Assembly: GCA_964606895.1 (NCBI GenBank)
Contig: CAZSHX010000009.1
Span: 17,811 to 81,810 of the forward strand
Direction: 5' to 3'
Length of the DNA stretch: 64,000 bases
Source: CAZSHX01 sp964606895
Lineage (GTDB): Bacteria; Bacteroidota; Ignavibacteria; Kapaibacteriales; UBA2268
Shown here one piece after another: positions 46,601 through 53,956 of this stretch (the stretch's first letter is position 1; each line of letters starts with the position of its first letter). A program made the position numbers and the translations under genes. The notes under the pieces are model-generated. The model had not been told where the DNA came from. It saw nothing but the letters and a program-made list of their open reading frames with translations, and made no database searches.

Positions 46601-46854
46601 GTTTCATAAGAAGCAAACCCTATAGAAGAAACCTTAACTTTAAAAGTTCCTGTAGGAACGTTAACAACTGTGAATCTTCCGTCGTTTTTAACAACAGCAC
46701 CACGACTTGTGCCTTCTATTCTTACCGAAGCACCGATTACCGGATTGTTTTCTTCATCAACAACTTTGCCCTTGAGGGTACCGTAGATACCCGCATAAGA
46801 AGCCATTGGAGATGCTAACAATCCAAGAAGTAATAGTATTAATAACTTGCGCAT
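43651..46854 (-). CDS. TonB-dependent receptor with carboxypeptidase-regulatory-like domain (Oar-like)
   Basis: A 1,067-aa outer-membrane receptor. Signal peptide to SMASYAG-like cleavage (about residue 21), then a CarboxypepD_reg-like beta-sandwich (GTLKGKVVDEENNPVIGASVRI, about 25-105), a plug domain with GYVIRGSRTTETQIKVDGLDV and VQVLTGGFSAEYGDASGGIVN, and a 22-strand barrel ending RPRTVYAGIMFRF with terminal Phe. Such Oar/SusC-like receptors import or handle large ligands, or assist secretion. It overlaps no neighbour but is closely followed by the 1,511-aa T9SS cargo and preceded by the sialidase-fold cargo at 40 bp. Confidence 0.93.
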   Translation of the reverse strand: MRKLLILLLLGLLASPMASYAGIYGTLKGKVVDEENNPVIGASVRIEGTSRGAVVKNDGRFTVVNVPTGTFKVKVSSIGFASYETSIRISADEIAEINVKMKVNQGTTTETLYVDASKEMVQNTDIGRKVKIGSQQLDGIAREGTTAIVGLTAGVFNAGNGYVIRGSRTTETQIKVDGLDVGNQFTGGTGIGGLTYLPMVSQFATEEVQVLTGGFSAEYGDASGGIVNTVAKSGRTDRYEGNLRWRTDVPSLWGSQGYPLKLERIGNRWQAVDDSSKDGFKYAGPNEHNVDFGFGGPIPYLDRSTFYLSGYDRYYQYRNNTLNVKDPAGNDLGRYPNNQSWVKNLSGRMKFAVSKDISVTVGGSMGLSNHEISGWGWLYNKDVGQVSSLWDNLYANGLTKPNTTNIPESMAKQTVLNQVVNSYMVRVNHTLDQNSFYEFTLSNTTNNDEDAKRKNYDDPGYFSGFEVWYPQDQWQVLGGEMIKGQTDKVIDQYTPIIKPKQMSKDKYLVADFPVVNPLTGYYEGASSTAGTQNPYGITGLFNYHGDDNFSFRYGNYWQADGNYTLSKDGQFSHMFKTGFELRFYTLEKHSNSLPWDSNPFFDVYSDRWGGNLYAENDAVKQLTSKAYQPWRGSFYLMDQIKYKGIIITPGLRFDYFNPNSKYRVTDKPEFIRITDQSRFATTDAKWQISPRINIAYPITERSNIKINYGLYFQMPQMQYLYDGYSIEQLRGNQTLGDPNMEAQRTNTYEIAYSNQITDEFAFDVTAYYKDMYNQVGIKYVPAVPTPFYQNAVAEYGNARGLEFTIRKNPADHISFDLNYNLSYAIGTSSDVYDNYLRPVDPYTGKQSFPLGEFATTSDRRHRINMNLMFFWGNNEGPSLAGINILENANISFTTFYQTGTPYTRQDVAGADIGEFHSERQPSLTSTDLRLSKSFRLSDWFGDGAKMSQIEFFAQISNLFNFTGVTGYNARTGDPIDDGVSFRRPVSDFGLTPYFKEANFGRAETLSSEQYDTYGNRFYSEAADFDKSGTVTQEEKWTSYSNFLLDRAQFRGNFMRPRTVYAGIMFRF

Positions 46855-46894
46855 TTTCTTACTCCTAAATTTTCAAATTAAGCACAAACAATAA

Positions 46895-48853
46895 TTAGCG
46901 AATTATATTAATTAGTTTTGATTTCGTAAAGCCGTTCTGATTGATAGTGCAATTGTAAGTTCCTGACGGAATATTGCTGACATTAAAGTTTACCGAGTGC
47001 ATTCCCATTGTTTGGAAACCACTGTAAACCTGCATCACTCTTTGTCCGACAAGATTATAAATGCTGATATCAACATTTGCATCTGTGTTGAGGGTGAAGT
47101 CAATGTTTGAAACGCTTGTTGCAGGATTAGGATAAATACCTAATAAATCCAGAGCAGAAATATTCTCCGACTGATTTTCAACACCAACTGAATGGTCATA
47201 AATCTGAAGAATAATATACTGAGGAATACCACAGCTGTCTGTCTGTAAGCTCTGATTTTGTGCAGTATAATCAGGATTAATGATTGATGCTGTACTTAGG
47301 AATGGAATACCGAGAAGACCATTAGGTATATAATCCGGAATCATTGTTGTTCTGTCTTTCAAATCGCTTTGAGTAGCATTTTTCGGAACTGACCAAGCTG
47401 ATTTGCCGACTTCGCGGGAAGCACAAAAAATATCTGTGGTTTTGTACGTTGTCTGAGTTTGACCTTGAATGACTGTGTCTCTAACTCCGATAAGGTCAAC
47501 CCATTTTGCAAAAACATTTTTCCCGTCGGGAGTTCTGGCAATTTGAAGTTCGAAATCGTTAGGATTGCCTCTATATTGTTTTCCAGTGGCATCTGTTAGC
47601 CAATAATCCCAGAAAACCATGTTTGAGCCGTAAATATCAGAAATTTTTCTGATACCCCAGGCACCGCCTTCTTTATATACTTCAACGATGTGGCGCATTG
47701 TGTTCAGATAGGGTTTTGAAGTACCACCTTCTATGAAAGCAGTAACAATGCTTATATCGCCATTATCAAGAACTGTAAAGTCATTTGTAGTCCATGGGAA
47801 AGAAGAACTATCGGGGTTTGCACCATGAGCAGTTGCATAGGCTCTTGCCATGGAATAAGGGAAAATATCGAATTCACTCCATGTTTTTCCTTCATCACTT
47901 GAAGAAGAAAAAGCTACAGTACGTGTTTGAGCAACATCACCTTTAGTAAAGAATCCTAAAGTTGCCATATACAAATTGGTTTTTCCATATTTCAAGCCGA
48001 TTACACCGTTGATGCGTGAGCCAACGGCAGTAATCTTGATACTGCTGTCAAATACACTGTTAGCCCATGTAGGTGGAATTGTACAAACAGCGGCTTCGAA
48101 ATTATCATCTGTTATTCTGAAAGCGATGTTATTCGCATCAGCTAAATCTTTAGCAAACGAAGAAACACCTTCAGCGGCAATCACATTCAGTTTACTTTCG
48201 GCACCATAAGTGCGGCAGGCGAGTTTGGATTGAGTACCCCATTGATAGACCTTGCCATTGGATTTGAATGTACTGTCATTACGAACAGCAAAAGCACTTT
48301 GTTCATATTCACTCCAGTAACCGGTACAAAAACCTGTCCAGTTGCCCTTGGTTTCAACAACAAACGGAGCAGTGAAAGCAAAAGCAACCTGACCATTAGA
48401 AACATAAGGGGCTATACTTGGAAAACGAGCCTGATCCATTTTATCGGCAGGTTTGTAAGACTTTTCATTATAAACATTTATTGATTCACCCCAGGTTTTT
48501 CCCCAGTCTTTTGAATATTTAATAAAAAGATTATTCTTCTCATCTATTCCTGAGAAACCGGGATTTTTGAGTAAATCAACGAATCCTCTTCTAATAAAAA
48601 CAAGACTTCCTGTGGTTGGTTCATACATGTAAGCATTGTTTGTACCAAAGTAGGCATAACAACTGGCTAAAGAGTCAACAATAGCAATATTTAGTGCCTG
48701 CATCGCATCTTTTTGGTGCTTTGCAATTATCAAATCCTGCGGAAAGACTTGTTTTAAGGAAGCCTTTTCAGAATGTTGATAAGGTTGTTGCTCAGCGGCA
48801 ACGCAAAAATATGTGCCAATCAATATTAATGCTAAAAGGCGTAGCAATTTCAT
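46895..48853 (-). CDS. Secreted sialidase-fold (BNR/Asp-box) protein with T9SS sorting domain
   Basis: The start at 48853 follows GGAGGG by 7 bases and gives the signal peptide MKLLRLLALILIGTYFCVAA; an upstream in-frame extension to 48904 lacks these. The 652-aa product contains Asp-box motifs of beta-propellers: YSKDWGKTWGES and SSSDEGKTWSEF (S/T-x-D-x-G-x-x-W), so a sialidase-like propeller is likely, though catalytic Arg and Tyr residues were not confirmed. The last ~80 residues, IYPNPATSVSNIDF to SKLINIIR, are a type A T9SS sorting domain. A -7-like TATATTTG lies upstream at 48925-48918, no clear -33. It sits between the Oar-like receptor and the first Dma-like gene. Confidence 0.86.
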   Translation of the reverse strand: MKLLRLLALILIGTYFCVAAEQQPYQHSEKASLKQVFPQDLIIAKHQKDAMQALNIAIVDSLASCYAYFGTNNAYMYEPTTGSLVFIRRGFVDLLKNPGFSGIDEKNNLFIKYSKDWGKTWGESINVYNEKSYKPADKMDQARFPSIAPYVSNGQVAFAFTAPFVVETKGNWTGFCTGYWSEYEQSAFAVRNDSTFKSNGKVYQWGTQSKLACRTYGAESKLNVIAAEGVSSFAKDLADANNIAFRITDDNFEAAVCTIPPTWANSVFDSSIKITAVGSRINGVIGLKYGKTNLYMATLGFFTKGDVAQTRTVAFSSSSDEGKTWSEFDIFPYSMARAYATAHGANPDSSSFPWTTNDFTVLDNGDISIVTAFIEGGTSKPYLNTMRHIVEVYKEGGAWGIRKISDIYGSNMVFWDYWLTDATGKQYRGNPNDFELQIARTPDGKNVFAKWVDLIGVRDTVIQGQTQTTYKTTDIFCASREVGKSAWSVPKNATQSDLKDRTTMIPDYIPNGLLGIPFLSTASIINPDYTAQNQSLQTDSCGIPQYIILQIYDHSVGVENQSENISALDLLGIYPNPATSVSNIDFTLNTDANVDISIYNLVGQRVMQVYSGFQTMGMHSVNFNVSNIPSGTYNCTINQNGFTKSKLINIIR

Positions 48854-49017
48854 ATTATTCCCTCCAATATGATAAAAAAAATATATAATTAATCCAAAGT
48901 TCAAAAATTACAGAATTCAAATATAATTAGTTTTCAGCTAATTATTAATATAGATATTTTTTTAACGCAATTATTATTAAATAACAATGAATTTTCTGTT
49001 AAAAAGCTATCATTTTT

Positions 49018-50436
49018 TCAAAGTTTCACCTGAAATCCGTAAATCAGGCTTGAAGTTCCCCGCCAAGTATCGGTTATCTCGCTTGAAGAAACCATGCGTG
49101 CCTTGAACATCCTTGCATCGGCTCCGATTGTCAATGAGAAACCCGGAAATATTTGATATTTAGCAAAAAGTCTTCCGAAACTTAGCATGCCGTCGCTCGA
49201 AGCACCTACTCCCAGTCTTCCGTTCAAGGTAAATTTCCCGTAATCTATCAGATTTCTCTCGAAATAGGCAGATCCCCAAACTATTTGTTTTTCTCTTTTC
49301 ATTTCAACAGGAACAAGCAGGTTTATGCCTTCTTCTTCTCCCGGATTTCTGACTTCAATTGAGGCTAAACCGTTGGCTTTTGTTGAAACAGGCATGGAGA
49401 CTAACATTTTGTCGTTGTAATTAAATTTGGTATAACCGAATTCAACTCCAAACATATTTTCTTTGTCAATCGGGTAGCCAAGACTTTGAGAAAAATGAGA
49501 AACGACATCTCCTTTGTTCACATCAAGACCAACCCTTGCCACATCAGTTCCAAAAAATGAACTGAGCTGTATATCTGTTTTCGCACTATAATAATCCAAA
49601 GTTGCCATCTGCAAAAGTGAATTTGATGAATAACCTTTCGAACTAAAAGCTCCACCTACTGAAACAGGTATAGGCTGTGGCGAATAAACAGATTTCAGCA
49701 TGGAGTTGTTATTTTGTATGATTGAGCCCTGTACTGAAGCTTGATTCGAAGCAAAACTTCCGGAAGATATTTTAGAATCCGATAAAAGTTGTGCAGTTTC
49801 TGAATCCTTTACAGTAATATTATCCACTGAAGATTCGATATTTGAACCGATAGAAGATTCATTAGATTTTTCAGGAACAATATTTGCCGAAATAAGCGAA
49901 TTTGTTGATTGCTTGTCAATAACCGGGTTCAAACTTGCTATACTGCTTTTGTGAACATAAACTCCGGTACGAACATTTTTTGCTTTAACTATTGGGGATA
50001 ACTTATCTGAATGTGATTCCGAAATATATTGTTTTTCAACTTTTGCTCTTTCTTCATAAAGCATTGAAACGAGCATAGGTTTATAGTTCTGCAATGAAAA
50101 ATCGCTAATTGAGAAAAATCCGAGAATCAGAATGCAGGCAAAAGAAAGAGCAAACTGAAAGTTCTTTTTAATTCCGTAACCTGTATAAACTTTTTCTTCA
50201 ACGATTGGCTGTTCAGCCAGTATTCTCATTAATATTTTTGATTCCGTTTCTTCAATAAAATCTTTAGGCGGAACAATAGTTCTTGCATCTTCTCTGCAAG
50301 AGGAGTTGATAATCACGGCAGTATCGAAAATCTCCTTCGATTCTTTGTCGCCTGCAAGTAAGTCACGCAATGATAAGTCTTGCTGTGGAGTTAGCTCGCC
50401 GTCGAGATACTTCGATATTAAATTATCTAGATTCAT
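49018..50436 (-). CDS. Dma-like trans-envelope anti-sigma factor A (anti-sigma head, TM helix, linker, barrel)
   Basis: A 472-aa protein with an unusual order of parts. Residues 1-75 (NLISKYLDGELTPQQ) resemble the cytoplasmic head of anti-sigma factors but lack zinc ligands. One membrane helix follows at about 93-110 (FALSFACILILGFFSI). A Ser/Asn-rich, poorly structured linker spans about 125-280, long enough to cross the periplasm. Residues 284-472 alternate hydrophobic and polar positions with turns and aromatics, ending LIYGFQVKL, as in a small outer-membrane barrel. The start overlaps the ECF sigma stop by 14 bp, so the pair is translationally coupled. This fits the dual-membrane-spanning anti-sigma (Dma) concept known from Bacteroides. 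Barrel and topology are inferred. Confidence 0.8.
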   Translation of the reverse strand: MNLDNLISKYLDGELTPQQDLSLRDLLAGDKESKEIFDTAVIINSSCREDARTIVPPKDFIEETESKILMRILAEQPIVEEKVYTGYGIKKNFQFALSFACILILGFFSISDFSLQNYKPMLVSMLYEERAKVEKQYISESHSDKLSPIVKAKNVRTGVYVHKSSIASLNPVIDKQSTNSLISANIVPEKSNESSIGSNIESSVDNITVKDSETAQLLSDSKISSGSFASNQASVQGSIIQNNNSMLKSVYSPQPIPVSVGGAFSSKGYSSNSLLQMATLDYYSAKTDIQLSSFFGTDVARVGLDVNKGDVVSHFSQSLGYPIDKENMFGVEFGYTKFNYNDKMLVSMPVSTKANGLASIEVRNPGEEEGINLLVPVEMKREKQIVWGSAYFERNLIDYGKFTLNGRLGVGASSDGMLSFGRLFAKYQIFPGFSLTIGADARMFKARMVSSSEITDTWRGTSSLIYGFQVKL

Positions 50437-50989
50437 ATATTTCCTTAACCAACGGTTTTAATACTTTTCTTAAAATTAATCTTGCCCGATGCACACGCAC
50501 TTTGGCAAGCGAGATGTCAATGCCGAGAATATCGGCAATATCATTATACGAACATTCTTCATATTCTCTGAGTAACAAAGCTTCTTTCAATGACACGGGC
50601 AGTTTTGCGATAGCTTTTCTGATAACATCCTGCATACCTATATCAGAGTCAGTTGCACTAAGGGAACTATGGTAGTCTTCAACAAAAGGTTCATGTACTC
50701 TTTTTGTTCGGATGTAATTCAGACAGGTATGCCTTGCAATCGTAAAAAGCCAAGCCTGAAAATTAGTCCCTTTGAATTCTTTCCTGTGTTCGTAAATTCT
50801 AATAAATGTCTCCTGAAACGCATCTTTTGCTGTGGCATCATCGCCAAGCATCCGCATACAGAATCGAAAAACTTTCTGGTTATAGTAAGAATACAGCAGA
50901 TGGAAAGCTTCGGCACTGCCTTTTTTTAGCTCTTCCATAGCTTTTGCAAGCTCTGCGGACTCAGGATTATATGTATTCTTACCAAACAT
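50423..50989 (-). CDS. ECF RNA polymerase sigma factor A (partner of the Dma-like protein)
   Basis: A 188-aa ECF sigma-70 factor. Region 2: LLYSYYNQKVFRFCMRML with DAFQETFIRIYEH (-10 recognition). Region 4: LPVSLKEALLLREYEECSYNDIADIL with SLAKVRVHRARLILRK (-35-binding helix-turn-helix). Regions 1.1 and 3 are absent, as usual. Stop overlaps the start of the anti-sigma-like gene by 14 bp. A candidate housekeeping promoter TAGTTTTG at 51095-51088 with a weak CTG 19 bases upstream may drive it; autoregulation is likely in principle. Confidence 0.95.
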   Translation of the reverse strand: MFGKNTYNPESAELAKAMEELKKGSAEAFHLLYSYYNQKVFRFCMRMLGDDATAKDAFQETFIRIYEHRKEFKGTNFQAWLFTIARHTCLNYIRTKRVHEPFVEDYHSSLSATDSDIGMQDVIRKAIAKLPVSLKEALLLREYEECSYNDIADILGIDISLAKVRVHRARLILRKVLKPLVKEIYESR

Positions 50990-51181
50990 TTTTTTGTTTT
51001 TTTAAATTTACTACCATTTACATACACAAAGACACATCAATTAATAAAAAAGTTACAAATCTTTACATTATTTATATATTTTTTTTTCAAAACTAACAAA
51101 AATAATTGATTTTTCAGTACTTAGATTCATTAATATAAAATAAATATTTTCTTATTCTTTTCCATCCTTCCTAAAAATAAA

Positions 51182-51209
51182 AAAAGGCGAACCATAAGAT
51201 TCGCCTTTT
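51182..51209 (-). terminator. Hairpin terminator after the 851-aa cargo gene
   Basis: A 10-bp perfect stem (AAAAGGCGAA with TTCGCCTTTT, 8-nt loop) lies 22 bp beyond the stop, separating that gene from the downstream sigma A unit. Confidence 0.85.
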
Positions 51210-51230
51210 CTGAAAAGTAATCGGGGATTA

Positions 51231-53786
51231 CTATTTTGCAATATTCAATGGCAATACAGTAAACCTGCCTGCAACATTGATGCGAATGAAATAAACCCCT
51301 GAGTTCAGGGTGTTTAAATTCAAATTAAATATATTCAAACCGTCGGTTGTTTCAATGTTCAATGTCTGAACTTCCATACCGATTGAATTCATGACAGACA
51401 TTGTGCCTGTTCCGGTTGTGGATGTGAACTCAATAGTTGTTGTTCCTGTACTTGGGGTTGGATAAATTTTAAATCCTTGAGATGAATAAACATCTTCCGG
51501 AATACCAAGAGCACCTTCAGGTTCAAGACCGATATTGACATTTGAAGATAAGTTCTTTTCGTAATCGTTTGTAATTGATTGGTTATAGTAAGTATAACCG
51601 GGTTTGTCAACAAAAAGTTTGTTACTACCCTGAGCAACTTCAGTTAACAGGAATAAACCTGCTTGGTCAGTAAAAGCAAAATCACTGACAGCACCATTTT
51701 CGTCAAGAATATAAACAAAAACACCGGGAAGTCCGACTAAGCCTTTTAGGGGCATATCGCCCTTTTTAATACTATTCGAAAGAGCAGTAACTACACCTTC
51801 AACTTTGATTAAACCTTTCAATCCGGTTCTCAATTTGTGCTTGATTTCAAAAACAATTTGAATCATGTTGTCGTCAACTGATATTTTGGTTGCTTCTTTC
51901 CATTTCAAAGCAACAAAATCACCTTGTTTGTAATAGCCGGGGAGTAAACTTCTATCTGTGGGAATTGAAAGCAGAACATAATCTCCGGGAATCAGATTGC
52001 TGAATTTGAAAGTTCCGTCATTGCTTGTTTCAGTCTGCTGCATAAACTTGTTCTTAAAGTTCGGGTCTCTTGGAGTAACTAAGTAAGCCATCACCCTTGA
52101 TTTAACAGGATTCAAAGCGGAATCTTTTACAATACCTGAAAAACTGTTCAAATTTGGTAATCTTGTTTTCAAAGCAAAATTGATACCCGTTAAATCCTGA
52201 GCCATCTCGAGGATATCAGCTTCGTAAGGTGAATCAACACCATCGAAAAATTGTTCAAGATACTGACTATTCACAGGTTGAACAGCATGACCGATATATG
52301 TAAAAGTGTTTGGTAATTTTATTGAATAATTGCCATTCTGGTCAGTTTTGGTCATAAATCGAGTACCGGTATTTGAGTTATTGTCAGTCTTCAAACCTTT
52401 CATAAGTTCGACAGGAATGAATTCAACAATAGTCATAATAGGACTGCCGTCATTTTGGGAAGTAACCGTTCCTGATACTGTATATTGAACGGGTTCGGGT
52501 AATTTGGCAACAACGAAATTCACTTCGGTTTTTTCATTGCATTTAACAACTATTTTTGTTGCCTGGTCAATTGTTGATGCGTCTTTATAATACTCATGAG
52601 CAAAAGGACCGTCAACGTCAGCAATATATGTGCCTTCCGGAACCTGAAGATAAAAACTTCCCTGTTTGACAGGCAGAACAATCATATTCATGTCTTTATT
52701 ATTTCTGTCTGTAAGCCAGAATTTTACTTTGGCTTCAACAGGAATCGTGCCGTCTTCATAGGTTACAGTTCCGTAAACGGTAGCACAAGGCTGGTTTGGT
52801 AATTCGTCACCAAATTTAATTGAAAACTGTTGAGTATATTGAATTGTTTTGTCACATTCAAGGTAAGCCCTAATATAACCTGAATAATAACCGGCTTTTT
52901 GAGCAACTATTGTTAAAGTTCCGTTCTGAGCGTCAAACTTAACACCGTCCAGAGGCTGAATTTGCCAATCAAATAGTACCGGACATTTAACGTTCGATTC
53001 CGTGCGAACCTGATAGATGTAGGTCTGTCCAACTTTACCATACGGGTCGGGTTGGGAAACGATTTTAAGATAACCTTGATTTTGTCCGTTTTCAAGAACT
53101 TTTATAACGAATTTCTGAACGGCAGGCTGGACGTTAATTTTGCATGAAGTACCTGCAGAAATGGCTATAGGATAATCTCCTGCTTTTTCGGGTGTCCAGT
53201 AAATTTCACCAATTGGTCCTAATCTCATTCCGGGAGGTACATCCCCAATAAATGAAAATTGGTCAATCGGACAATTAATATTAGATTCATATTTCAAAAA
53301 GTACTGATATTCTTTTCCAACGTAAGCCTGAGTAAGAGGTTGAGATACTATTCTGATGAAAGGTTCCTGATCAACTCCCTTTATTTCGACAGTAGCAATT
53401 GCTGTAGGCTGACTTTCGAGAATTGTATTGCCGCTGAAGGCTATTGCAGTTAAGTAGAAGGAATAAATACCTGCAGGCAGATTTATTGCAAATTTGTAGT
53501 CCATAGTGTTATCATTTGCTCTGACATATTCAAATCTCTTGAATTCGGTCAGAACGTCAGTTTTTTTATCGGCTCTGTAGATAATAAAGAATGTCGGGGG
53601 AGTTCCCTGATTCTCTGCTACCCAATACAAATATGCCGCCTGTGCATTCTGATTATTATTAACCTGAACATTAAATTTCACAGGTGTGTTTGGCGGGGAC
53701 ATCTGGCTGAAAGCGTTAATCCCTGCAAAAATAGCAAACGTCAGAACAATTGCCGTCATTCTGAGAAATAGTTTAAAATGTTTCAT
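51231..53786 (-). CDS. Modular T9SS-secreted protein with Ig-like and carboxypeptidase-regulatory domains
   Basis: Two adjacent ATGs exist; the second (53786, MKHFKLFLRM) is 4 bases from AGGAGG and is preferred over 53789, which is 1 base away. The 851-aa protein has a signal peptide ending AGINAFS, a fibronectin-III-like segment, two putative-Ig (He_PIG/cadherin-like) domains near 145-330 (GDVPPGMRLGPIGEIYWTPEKAGDYPI), then three or four carboxypeptidase-regulatory-like sandwich domains (for example YTVSGTVTSQNDGSPI and FSGIVKDSALNPVKS). The last ~75 residues from IYPTPSTGTTTIEF to LPLNIAK are a type A T9SS sorting domain. No catalytic residues seen; adhesin or surface-layer role likely. It has its own promoter and terminator between the two ECF cassettes. 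Confidence 0.9.
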   Translation of the reverse strand: MKHFKLFLRMTAIVLTFAIFAGINAFSQMSPPNTPVKFNVQVNNNQNAQAAYLYWVAENQGTPPTFFIIYRADKKTDVLTEFKRFEYVRANDNTMDYKFAINLPAGIYSFYLTAIAFSGNTILESQPTAIATVEIKGVDQEPFIRIVSQPLTQAYVGKEYQYFLKYESNINCPIDQFSFIGDVPPGMRLGPIGEIYWTPEKAGDYPIAISAGTSCKINVQPAVQKFVIKVLENGQNQGYLKIVSQPDPYGKVGQTYIYQVRTESNVKCPVLFDWQIQPLDGVKFDAQNGTLTIVAQKAGYYSGYIRAYLECDKTIQYTQQFSIKFGDELPNQPCATVYGTVTYEDGTIPVEAKVKFWLTDRNNKDMNMIVLPVKQGSFYLQVPEGTYIADVDGPFAHEYYKDASTIDQATKIVVKCNEKTEVNFVVAKLPEPVQYTVSGTVTSQNDGSPIMTIVEFIPVELMKGLKTDNNSNTGTRFMTKTDQNGNYSIKLPNTFTYIGHAVQPVNSQYLEQFFDGVDSPYEADILEMAQDLTGINFALKTRLPNLNSFSGIVKDSALNPVKSRVMAYLVTPRDPNFKNKFMQQTETSNDGTFKFSNLIPGDYVLLSIPTDRSLLPGYYKQGDFVALKWKEATKISVDDNMIQIVFEIKHKLRTGLKGLIKVEGVVTALSNSIKKGDMPLKGLVGLPGVFVYILDENGAVSDFAFTDQAGLFLLTEVAQGSNKLFVDKPGYTYYNQSITNDYEKNLSSNVNIGLEPEGALGIPEDVYSSQGFKIYPTPSTGTTTIEFTSTTGTGTMSVMNSIGMEVQTLNIETTDGLNIFNLNLNTLNSGVYFIRINVAGRFTVLPLNIAK

Positions 53787-53851
53787 CATGCCTCCTAAAA
53801 ATTTTTACAAATATATAAGTAAAGTTTATACCTAAAAGAAATAACACATCA

Positions 53852-53865
53852 AACGAAAATTCGTT
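53852..53865. promoter_or_regulatory. Inverted repeat AACGAAAATTCGTT at the predicted transcription start
   Basis: Two 6-bp arms AACGAA and TTCGTT around AA, beginning one base after the -7 box, so a bound protein would cover the start site. Confidence 0.5.
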
Positions 53866-53866
53866 G

Positions 53867-53898
53867 CAAATTTAATATTACACAAATTCGTATTCAAA
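53867..53898 (-). promoter_or_regulatory. Promoter of the 851-aa cargo gene
   Basis: On the minus strand, TTTG (53898-53895), 20 bases, TAAATTTG (53874-53867). Leader about 75 nt. Confidence 0.75.
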
Positions 53899-53956
53899 TC
53901 TAATAAAAATAATCGTGATAAAAAAATATTTTTTAACTATTATTTTTTTCAATAAC

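Noticed and set aside
46895..48853. Calling the Asp-box protein an active sialidase
   Set aside because: Asp boxes mark a propeller fold only; the catalytic arginine triad and Tyr/Glu pair were not identified.
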